Shown here: positions 50,178-57,998 of the stretch, piece by piece | Position numbering within the stretch: position 1 is the first letter of the stretch | Layout of the letters: the number at the start of each line of letters is the position of its first letter | Source of the DNA: JAJDOJ01 sp034722015 | GTDB taxonomy: Bacteria; Pseudomonadota; Gammaproteobacteria; JAJDOJ01 | Direction: 5' to 3' | Assembly: GCA_034722015.1 (NCBI GenBank) | Contig: JAYENI010000081.1 | Coordinates: forward strand, 1 to 64,000 | Length of the DNA: 64,000 bases | Translations under genes and position numbers: made by a program | Notes under the pieces: model-generated | The model's input: the letters and a program-made list of their open reading frames with translations, nothing else | Told to the model about the DNA's origin: nothing | Databases searched by the model: none

Positions 50178-50593
50178 TTCTGATCGTGCCTGTTGCCCTG
50201 AACGAGCGGACGATAACGCCCCAATTTTCATACTGAAAGCGATATGCTCGCCGAAACGGCGAAGAGAGACTGACGACTTTCTGTGCTGGAGAACAGAGCG
50301 CACATTTGATTCTACCCTTTCAGCCTTCCCGGCCTGGCGGGTCCAGTCAAGTCGATTACCGGTCCATCGCCGGGTGCATCACATGCACGGACCGTCACGT
50401 CTCCTCGCACCTTGATGATCCGGGACAATGCCCCCACATGTTTCCTGATAGTTAAAATTCTTGCTGGACAACGTGAGATGATCGGCCTTTTTGCGGACTC
50501 CGATGCTCTGAATACATATTGCACCGCGATTTGGTCATTCGGCTGATAGGAAGCAACGGCACAGTCCAGATATTCGGTTATCGAGGGTCAAAC
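50178..50593. other. Intergenic, no gene seen
   Basis: About 415 bp upstream of trxC. No conserved frame or RNA motif is recognised. Confidence 0.45.
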
Positions 50594-51028
50594 ATGAGTG
50601 AATCCTTGCACATCGTCTGTCCGCACTGCGATGCGGTCAACCGTATCCCCTCCGCGCGTCTGGGCCAGGCGCCGAAGTGCGGCAAGTGTCACCGGTCGTT
50701 GTTCGAGGGACATCCGGTCGAACTGACCGGCGCCAATTTCCAGAAACACGTTGCCCGCGGCGACATTCCCGTGCTGGTGGACTTCTGGGCGCCCTGGTGC
50801 GGTCCCTGCAAGATGATGGCGCCGGCTTACGAGCAGGTGGCCCAGCAGCTCGAACCGAGGGTGCGGGTCGCCAAGGTCAATACCGATGCCGAGCAGATGC
50901 TTGGCACCCAGTTCCAGATCCGCAGCATCCCGACCATGGCGCTGTTCAAGGGTGGCCGCGAGGTCGCCCGCCAGGCGGGGGCGATGGGTGCCGGGGACAT
51001 CATGCGCTGGGTACAGGCGCATCTGTAA
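50594..51028 (+). CDS. trxC: Thioredoxin 2
   Basis: The 144-residue cytosolic disulfide reductase has an N-terminal zinc ribbon (IVCPHCDAVNRIP ... CGKCH) and a thioredoxin domain with active site WCGPCK and cis-proline in SIPTMALF. The zinc ribbon distinguishes TrxC from TrxA. TrxC is usually under oxidative-stress control (OxyR); no OxyR site is evident to me. The frame is open 25 codons upstream, but MSESLHIVCP is the family start. Confidence 0.95.
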   Translation: MSESLHIVCPHCDAVNRIPSARLGQAPKCGKCHRSLFEGHPVELTGANFQKHVARGDIPVLVDFWAPWCGPCKMMAPAYEQVAQQLEPRVRVAKVNTDAEQMLGTQFQIRSIPTMALFKGGREVARQAGAMGAGDIMRWVQAHL

Positions 51029-51308
51029 TTTTTTTAGCCGGTTGTCACCTTAAATTTCATTTTCGGTTGCTACGGGAGCCGTTCCTTCAATTACAGTACG
51101 CTGAACGTCAAGGCGAGCGGGCCAAGTCTGCCCGAAGATTCGTTCTGTAGGTTCTCCGGTACCCGTTTGTTGTGAGGCTGGGTTCGCGCGTATCCTGGCC
51201 GAATATGGCATAGGAAATCTCCGAAGGGATTCCGGCCATGGAATTTCCGTGAGGCCGGACAGCGATCCGCCGCATACCCACACCCACGCGCATTTGGTGA
51301 AAAGACCC

Positions 51309-51701
51309 ATGAAACAGGTCGTTTGCGCCGCAATAGGGGATTCCCCCGGGCGGGTTCTGATGGCCCGCCGGGCGACGGGGGAACACCTTGAAGGATTTTG
51401 GGAACTCCCGGGCGGTAAGGTAGAGCCCGGTGAGACTCTTGCCTCGGCCCTCGAAAGGGAACTGGAAGAAGAGCTGGGGCTGCGTGCAGTGGCAGGCGCC
51501 GAGATCGCCCGTACGATTCATCACTACGAACGCGGTAGTATCGAGTTGATCGCCCTGGCGACCACGGTGGCGAACAAAGTCGGGGCATTGCTCGTGCATG
51601 ATGCGGTAACCTGGGTGAGCGCGGGAGAGGCCCGCCTCCTGCAGATCGCCCCTGCGGACGTTCCCCTCATCAACGTGGTCCTGCAGGGCATGCGCGCATG
51701 A
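51309..51701 (+). CDS. NUDIX hydrolase, MutT-like
   Basis: The 130-residue enzyme has a complete Nudix box (GKVEPGETLASALERELEEELG) after FWELPG. MutT members hydrolyse 8-oxo-dGTP. The neighbour it overlaps by 4 nt (ATGA) is a large, broken SF2 helicase, an arrangement in which the Nudix enzyme may be a partner of the helicase rather than a general sanitiser. ATG 51309 gives the normal MKQVVCAAI start. Confidence 0.9.
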   Translation: MKQVVCAAIGDSPGRVLMARRATGEHLEGFWELPGGKVEPGETLASALERELEEELGLRAVAGAEIARTIHHYERGSIELIALATTVANKVGALLVHDAVTWVSAGEARLLQIAPADVPLINVVLQGMRA

Positions 51702-53259
51702 GCGAGGAGTCCGGGGTCGGATTCGGACTTCACGAACGGCTCTCGACGCCCACCCTGCGGGAGAAGCTGAGAGAACTCGGGCTGGAGGAGCTCGCGCGCT
51801 GGCGCGACAAACTATCGGTCGAGGATCTCGAACCCGCCGTCGCCGCGCATCTCGGCCGACTGTTCACACGCCTTTCCCTTGCCCTGCGAGAGAAGGACCA
51901 CGATCAGTGGGGGCACGCGCTTGGGCAGTTTGCCGGGGCGTTGCAGTCCGCGGGCAATCCATTCGAAGGCCTGGCAGGAGAGGTTCCCGTGCCACCCTTC
52001 GAGCAACTGCTCGAGGTTGTGACGCGAGAGGCCGGTGTCCTTGGAAAATCCAGAAGCATTCGCCCGGATGTGCCGCTGGGAGTTTCCGCCTTGCTCACAG
52101 GGGCCGGGAGAACCCCAAGCCTGATCAGTCAGATTCAAAAGGAACTGGCGAGTACGGACCGGGCCGACTGGCTCGTGAACGGCTCGACAGGGAGCAGTTC
52201 GATTACGTCGTGCTGGACGAGGCGCACCACGCGGCGGCGGCAAGCTATCGGGCCATCCTGGAACATGTCCGCCCGCGGGTCCTGCTCGGCCTGACGGCCA
52301 CGCCCGAGCGGACCGACGGCCGTGATATCCGCGAGGACTTCGGTGGTCGCTATACCCACGAAATTCGCCTGCCGGATGCCGTCGAGCGGCGTCTGCTCGC
52401 CCCGTTTCACTACTTCGGGGTATCCGATCACGACTCGATCGATCTCGCGCATCTCCACTGGCAGCGCGGCGGATACAGTCAGGCCGAGCTGGACCGGGTA
52501 TTCGGCGCGAACGAGGTGCGGGCGAAGTGGGTGTACCGTCAGGTACTGGAGACTGTGGCCGATCCGGGACGCATCCGCGGGATTGGATTCTGCGTCAGCC
52601 AGGAGCATGCCCGGTTCATGGCGCGGATATTCTCGGAATGGGACCTCCCGTCCGAGGCCCTCACGGCCAACAGCGGCAAGGACCGGCGCAGGGAAGCCCA
52701 GAGGGATCTCGTGCAACGCCGGATCCGTTTTATCTTTACCGTCGATCTCTACAACGAAGGGGTCGATATTCCCGAGGTGGACACCGTTCTCCTGCTGCGC
52801 CCCACGGAGAGCCTCACGGTCTATCTGCAGCAGATCGGTCGGGGTCTGCGGCTCCACGAGGAAAAGCCCCATCTGACGATCCTCGATTTCATCGCGCCCC
52901 AGCATCGCCAGTTCCGGTTTGCGGATCGCTACCGCGCGCTGAGCAGTGAGCCAGCGGCCCGCATAGACCGGCAGGTCGAGGACGGCTTCCCCTGGCTGCC
53001 GAGCGGTTGCCTGATCGATCTGGATCCCGTCGCCAGAGAAAGGGGGCTGGAGAACATTCGCGGCAATCTGGATATGCGCAGGGACAAGGTTGTCGAGAAT
53101 CTTGCGCAATGTCGCCAGCATCTCGGGCGCCGCCCCGGTCTCGAAGAGATGCTGGACTGGCTGCATTTCGACACCTCGAACACCCGATGCCCGCCCGGAT
53201 TTTCAGGATCAGTCACCGCGAGGCCGCGTGAGCGGGGCGACGAGCGCTGGTCGATTTAA
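51698..53259 (+). pseudogene. SF2 helicase (PLD/helicase type), broken by internal deletion
   Basis: The first ~155 codons (to STDRADWL, nt ~52165) match the N-terminal part of large PLD-like/DEAD-type helicases. The frame then shifts, and resumes as REQFDYVVLDEAHHAAAASY (motif II DEAH) with LTATPERTDG (III), FTVDLYNEGVDIPEVD (V) and QQIGRGLRL (VI). The PLD domain end, the Walker A motif I and motif Ia are missing, so ~1 kb was lost. The C terminus also stops early. It is overlapped by the Nudix gene. The protein cannot hydrolyse ATP. Confidence 0.85.
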
Positions 53260-53336
53260 CCCGGTTATCGAACAACGGACGGCGCATAGGGCAGATTCGA
53301 CCGCTTCGCCGCAAGGAATACCGCGTGGATGACTTA

Positions 53337-53493
53337 GGCGATCGCCGGAAAATGACATACTGGATCGCGTCGGATTATCGTTCGTCATCAAGGCGCGACG
53401 ACAGGCGCATCGTCGAACGATGTAGCGGTTGTCGCAACACAGAGGACGGACGAAAAGACGAGCAGGATGGTATGTCATTTGACAGAAATCGCC
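53337..53493 (-). mobile_element. MITE copy G (157 bp)
   Basis: Orientation as D and E, ending gacagaaatcgcc, with direct TTA flanks on both sides. Inner stem CATCGT-cga-ACGATG. It lies between the helicase pseudogene and the permease gene start (50 bp away). Confidence 0.9.
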
Positions 53494-53542
53494 TTAGACT
53501 GGATTTAGGAATCACAAGGGGCAGCACACTACGACGCGTGCC

Positions 53543-53971
53543 ATGACGATAGACAGAAAGGCGCTTCGACATTCACTGCGCAAGACCGCCGACGCCTTCC
53601 TTCGACTACTGCCGCTTCTGGTCGGCGTACTGTTGCTGGCCGGACTACTGGTGCAACTCGTACCCTGGCTGTTCCGGGCTGGGTTGTTCGGGCACGGTAC
53701 GGCCGTAGATACGTGGGTCGCCGCCGTTATCGGGAGCGTCTCTACCGGTCCGCCGTTCACCGGTTACGTGCTGGGTGGCGAGCTTGTGTTGGGGGGGATC
53801 GCCCTGGTGACCGTCACGGCCTTCATCACCGCCTGGACAACGGTGGGTGTCGTTCAGCTTCCCGCGGAAGCCGGGATGCTTGGCTGGCGTTTCGCCCTCT
53901 GGCGAAATCTGATCGCCTTCCTGTTCTGCGTCCCGATCGCGTGGCTCACCGTGGTGACGCTGCGTGTCTGA
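53543..53971 (+). CDS. Permease (DUF318/UPF0718-like), first half-size subunit
   Basis: The 142-residue membrane protein has three to four helices and the family loop STGPPFTGYVLGGEL, where GPxxxGY is the conserved feature. Full-length members (~300-350 residues, YraQ type) have two such halves; here they are separate genes. The stop TGA overlaps a GTG start of the second half (GTGTCTGA). Substrate is unknown. Confidence 0.75.
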   Translation: MTIDRKALRHSLRKTADAFLRLLPLLVGVLLLAGLLVQLVPWLFRAGLFGHGTAVDTWVAAVIGSVSTGPPFTGYVLGGELVLGGIALVTVTAFITAWTTVGVVQLPAEAGMLGWRFALWRNLIAFLFCVPIAWLTVVTLRV

Positions 53972-54493
53972 CAAGAAGGCCAGACCAGGAAATCGCCTAA
54001 GGCAGGGTTCGGCTGGTGGTTTTTGCTTGGTGTCGGAGCCCTCTATGCGATCGTTGCGATGGTTGACGGCGCGACCGCGCTGCGTGGGCTTCAGTATTCC
54101 CTGAAAGCGGGAGCGAAAATGTTGCCCGCCCTGCTGCTGGTCTTTCTCGTCATCTGGGCCTTTCATCTGGCGCGCGATGCGAAGGGCAGGCTGGTCAAGC
54201 TGGCGGGGCGAGGCAGCGGCACGAAGGGCTGGATGATTGCGGTCACCACCGGGATCCTTTCCCACGGACCGGTCTATCCCTGGTATGCCCTTTTGAGGGA
54301 ACTGCGCCAGCAGGGGGTCCGTCCGGCACTGATCGCCGCCTTTCTCTATGCCCGATCCATCAAACTGCCATGGTTGCCGTTGATGGCTTACTACTTTGGC
54401 CTTGCATACATGGTGACCCTGACCGTCTACATCGCCGTGTTCTCGGTCCTCAACGGCTGGCTGGTGGAGAAACTGGCGCCGGGTGACGACTGA
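53964..54493 (+). CDS. Permease (DUF318/UPF0718-like), second half-size subunit, frameshifted near its start
   Basis: The body from GFGWWFLLGVGALY onward is intact, with GILSHGPVYPWYALL as the second GPxxxWY loop and AAFLYARSIKLPWLP. The natural start GTG at 53964 (SDKKARPGN) lies in another frame. The two join only if the 14-bp stretch 53988-54001 is removed, and that stretch resembles a MITE right end (aaatcgcc then taag). Without it the reading would be SDKKARP-AGFGWW. A TTG at 54023 could still start a shortened protein. Confidence 0.6.
53988..54001. mobile_element. Possible MITE excision footprint (14 bp)
   Basis: aaatcgcc followed by TAA equals the right end and flank of copies D/E/G. 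No hairpin remains. Its length (14 bp) accounts for the frameshift in the permease gene. Confidence 0.4.
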
Positions 54494-54684
54494 TCCCGGC
54501 GTGCCCTCAGGTTCTTTCCTGGCGAGTGACCATCCGGCGATTCGCGGATGCGAATGCCGCAATATCTTACCTTCTCACCGGGAACCTTCCTTATGGGGTC
54601 CACCTTATGCAAGCCCTGTTGTCCTGATGCCGACTGGGCCTTGCATCGAAGCCGGCGTCCCCCTCGCTTCAAATCAGAGTAAAA

Positions 54685-54698
54685 TTGACATAAATCAA
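54685..54698. promoter_or_regulatory. FNR/ANR box candidate
   Basis: TTGAC-ATAA-ATCAA differs from TTGAT-N4-ATCAA by one base. It is centred 77 bp upstream of the octahaem cytochrome ATG in an AT-rich region, which is a normal activating position for an operon expressed at low oxygen. Confidence 0.6.
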
Positions 54699-54768
54699 TA
54701 TGCGGAATCCCATCATATGTTCTAAACAGTCTATAGTTTTTAAATATAAAACATGAGGGGAGGGAATC

Positions 54769-56052
54769 ATGCTGCTCAGAGGCAAATCTTTCATTGTGAT
54801 CTTTGCAGCGCTGATAGCGGCGGGCTGCGCCGGCGAGCGGCAAGGCGTCGACGTAAACCAGATCCTCTCCAGTCCCAAGGAGTATGTAGGCTCCGAGACG
54901 TGTATGACCTGCCACCTGGAGCATCATGACGCGTGGAAGAAGACGCTGCACAGCCGCATGATCCAGGACGTGCGGGCCAACGAGGATGCAATCATCCCCG
55001 TCTTCGACGAGGCGGCGATCCGGGAAGATCTGAAGAATCTCGACAAGAAGCTGAAGGTGCCAGCTGAAGAAATCTACATTCCGAAGAAAGAGGACATCCT
55101 CTACACCATCGGCAGCCAGTGGAAACAGCGTTATCTGATCGAGAAAGAGGGCGATCTCTTCATTTCCCCCGTCCAGTACAACATCGATACGGGCCGCTGG
55201 GTCAACTATCACGAGCATGACTGGGACAAGCGGCCCTGGTTGAAGAAATGCGGGGGCTGCCACGCGACAGGCGTCGATCTCGAGCAGAAGACGTTTATGG
55301 AGCCCGGCGTCGGATGCGAGAGTTGTCATGGCAAGGGCTCATGGCATGCGGCGTTACCCAAGGCCGAGACCTACAAAAAGCGCGAAACGATTGTGAATCC
55401 CGAGAAGTTGACGATGGGGGTATCGGTCCAGATCTGCGGATCCTGCCACAACCGCGGTAAGTCGACCCACGTCAAGGGTGCCGGCTGGCCGGTAGGGTAC
55501 GAGCCGGGCAAGTCGCTGGAGGCCTATTACCAATCCACGTCTTTCGAGGCCGGCGACGTCAAGCACGTCTATGCCAACGAGTTTTCCAAGGGTCACCACC
55601 AGCAGTATATCGACTGGAAACAGTCCAAGCACTCCAGGGAAGGTGTGACCTGCAACTCCTGTCATTACTCGCACGAACTGGGCCAGGGAGCAACCCGTTC
55701 CCAGACCGCTACCAAGGGATCCAAGGTCTGCTTCGAGTGTCACGAGCAGGTCAACAGGGAGGGGCCCCACTCGATACATTCGTTCGCCAATTGCGTTGGC
55801 TGCCATATGCCCAGGATCGCCAAGAGCGCGGAGTCGGGTGACATCCACAGTCACGTGTTCGTGACCCTGCTACCCAGGGACACCCTGGAGAATCCCGACC
55901 TGCCCAACTCCTGCGAGACCTGCCACGAGCACAAGGACCAGGACCTGAAGGAGCTGCAGGAGCGCTACGACGCACTCACAAAGCGTTCGTATCCCGAAGG
56001 GATGGAAAAGGCGGATTCCGGGGAGTCGGAGCAAAAGCCGGAGGAGGGGTAG
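54769..56052 (+). CDS. Octahaem c-type cytochrome lipoprotein
   Basis: The 427-residue exported protein has a lipobox (ALIAAGC) and eight CxxCH sites: CMTCH, CGGCH, CESCH, CGSCH, CNSCH, CFECH, CVGCH and CETCH. The first precedes a ~110-residue domain; the others are clustered. CVGCHMP resembles the nitrite-reductase/octahaem family's late haem site, but the active-site lysine variant CxxCK is absent. It probably accepts electrons from the trihaem/cytochrome b module encoded next. A GGGGAGGG ribosome site precedes ATG. Confidence 0.88.
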   Translation: MLLRGKSFIVIFAALIAAGCAGERQGVDVNQILSSPKEYVGSETCMTCHLEHHDAWKKTLHSRMIQDVRANEDAIIPVFDEAAIREDLKNLDKKLKVPAEEIYIPKKEDILYTIGSQWKQRYLIEKEGDLFISPVQYNIDTGRWVNYHEHDWDKRPWLKKCGGCHATGVDLEQKTFMEPGVGCESCHGKGSWHAALPKAETYKKRETIVNPEKLTMGVSVQICGSCHNRGKSTHVKGAGWPVGYEPGKSLEAYYQSTSFEAGDVKHVYANEFSKGHHQQYIDWKQSKHSREGVTCNSCHYSHELGQGATRSQTATKGSKVCFECHEQVNREGPHSIHSFANCVGCHMPRIAKSAESGDIHSHVFVTLLPRDTLENPDLPNSCETCHEHKDQDLKELQERYDALTKRSYPEGMEKADSGESEQKPEEG

Positions 56053-56070
56053 TCAGCGGGGGAGCGGCAC

Positions 56071-56748
56071 ATGGCTCTGCATCATCGATGGCGCGCGAAG
56101 CGTGACCTGATCCGGGCCACTGTTTTGGGTGGTCTCTGTGTGGTGTTCCTGCAGGCGTTTGTCGCAACGAACGCTTTTGCGGTATCGGCCCAGTCAACGG
56201 GCGCTGAAGATGCCGGCGCGCTGATACGCCGCTACCGGGACGAGATACAGAGTTCTGATTATTTTGATCCATCCGACAACGCGATGTCGTTGCAGTTCGG
56301 TCCCAGGTCGACGGCTGCACCCGCACCGGGACCGAAAGCGGATGCTCATGCAGGCGTCAAGGGATACACGTTTCGTCGCTGCGAAAACTGCCATGAGCAG
56401 GAGGCGAACAACCTGCATACGATCCGCGGCAACAACACCTGTCGCCAGTGCCATCGCCGGGAACCCATTGCCTCGATCGATCACTATTTCTCGATCCTGA
56501 ATCCCATCCGTCGCCACGCGTATGTCTGCGCGAAATGCCATGAGGGGTCGAGCGCGTCGTTCGCCACCTATGTCGTGCACGAACCGGTCGCGGCCAGTAT
56601 CGAGACCCGGGACCAGTTCCCGTTCCTCTACTACGCTTACTGGTTCATGTTCTGGTTGCTTCTGGGCGTGCTTCTCATCTTTGTCCCCCACGGCATCGGC
56701 TGGTGGTTGCGCGAGTGGTTCGTCAAAAGGCGCCGGGAGGCCACGTGA
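56071..56748 (+). CDS. Trihaem cytochrome c with C-terminal membrane anchor
   Basis: The 225-residue protein has a signal-like segment (VLGGLCVVFLQAFVATNAFA), three haem sites (CENCH, CRQCH, CAKCH) near residues 107-156 and one C-terminal helix (FMFWLLLGVLLIFVPHG) followed by a basic tail. It would sit on the periplasmic face, wiring cytochrome b to the octahaem lipoprotein. It starts 18 bp after the octahaem stop and overlaps the next gene by 4 nt. Confidence 0.85.
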   Translation: MALHHRWRAKRDLIRATVLGGLCVVFLQAFVATNAFAVSAQSTGAEDAGALIRRYRDEIQSSDYFDPSDNAMSLQFGPRSTAAPAPGPKADAHAGVKGYTFRRCENCHEQEANNLHTIRGNNTCRQCHRREPIASIDHYFSILNPIRRHAYVCAKCHEGSSASFATYVVHEPVAASIETRDQFPFLYYAYWFMFWLLLGVLLIFVPHGIGWWLREWFVKRRREAT

Positions 56749-57578
56749 AATCCATGGACAAACCTGTCAGACGATTTACGCGCTTTGATCGCCTTACACA
56801 CCTGTGGCTGATTCTCACCTTTATGGTGCTTGCCATCACCGGTACCGGACGTCTCTACGACTCCACGTACTGGGGGCGTTCCCTGCTCGACCTTTTCGGT
56901 GGCGAAGACCAGGCGATCCTGGTGCACATCTGGGCGGGATGGCTGATGACGATCGGATTCGGCGTGCACATTCTGTATCTGTTCACCAGGGTTCGATGGA
57001 GAGCACCGGGAAACAGTCTGTTCGGACCGGATTCACTGGTTCCCGTCTGGAGGGATTTCAAACAGTTCGGCCAACAGGTCCTCTGGTTTTTCGGCATCGG
57101 CAGGGACCCGGAATTTGAGCGCTGGACCTATTGGGAAAAGTTTGACTACTGGGCGGTGTTCTGGGGAATCCCGATCCTGTTCGTGACCGGGCTGATGTTG
57201 ATCTACCCGGTGGAAACGGCACGTGTCGTTCCCGGATGGACCCTGAACGTCGCGCTACTGATCCATCGCGCCGAGGCAATCCTCGCCGTCAGTTACATCA
57301 TCCTCATCCACTTGATGGTCGGACATTTCCGCCGGTCCACGTTCCCGCTCAACGAGGCGATGTTCTCAGGGAGCGTACCGCTCGAACGTTTGAAAGACGA
57401 AAAGCCCTTGTGGGTAGCACGTCTCGATCGTCTGAACCAGTTGAAAGACCTTGCCACAACCCCACCCGCACTCTGGTTCCGGATGCTGTATTTCGTTTTC
57501 GGCTATGCCGTCATCGGACTCGGTGTGTACCTGGTGATCTGGGGGATCTACTACAGTCGGTTTGTCAGTTTGCACTGA
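56745..57578 (+). CDS. Di-haem cytochrome b (membrane quinone-oxidoreductase subunit)
   Basis: The protein has four to five helices and conserved histidines at DRLTHLWLILTFM, VHIWAGWLM, GFGVHILYLF, LIHRAEAIL and ILIHLMVGHF, as in the cytochrome b561/formate-dehydrogenase gamma type. Starting at GTG 56745 (GTGA overlap with the previous stop) gives 277 residues; ATG 56754 (MDKPVRRF) is the alternative. It would oxidise or reduce quinol and pass electrons to the trihaem and octahaem cytochromes. Direction is unknown. Confidence 0.87.
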   Translation: MKSMDKPVRRFTRFDRLTHLWLILTFMVLAITGTGRLYDSTYWGRSLLDLFGGEDQAILVHIWAGWLMTIGFGVHILYLFTRVRWRAPGNSLFGPDSLVPVWRDFKQFGQQVLWFFGIGRDPEFERWTYWEKFDYWAVFWGIPILFVTGLMLIYPVETARVVPGWTLNVALLIHRAEAILAVSYIILIHLMVGHFRRSTFPLNEAMFSGSVPLERLKDEKPLWVARLDRLNQLKDLATTPPALWFRMLYFVFGYAVIGLGVYLVIWGIYYSRFVSLH

Positions 57579-57998
57579 TCAGGGTGACATTCAGAATGCC
57601 CTGACAACGGGCGCGAATATCCTGCCTTCGATGTATCTGGAAATTTTCCCATCTGGATTTTCCGCCCGGTGCGCAATGTAACGGGTCGGCTGGTCAAACG
57701 GTGGGACCCGGTAGAGGATGAGCAGACGGCGCAATGGCTGGTATTCGCCAAGTCACAGTAAGAGGTGGAGTACGTCGGTACCGGATGCCGGCACGCTTTC
57801 GTGGTCCGCGACATCGGGCAGGCAGGCGAAGACGTCGCCGCTCTCGCATCCCTGTCCGCATCGGGAAAGTCTTCGCGGCGGGGTCCGGTGCTACCGGAAG
57901 AGCGCAACCGACTACAATTATCCTGTTGTATCCGACTTCTGCTGTTCCCCAGGCACAGAATACTTCAGGGATTTCCTGTTCCTCGATGAGTGTTTGTC
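57579..57998. other. Intergenic, no gene seen
   Basis: About 420 bp between cytochrome b and the ATPase. No convincing frame or terminator is recognised. Confidence 0.45.
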
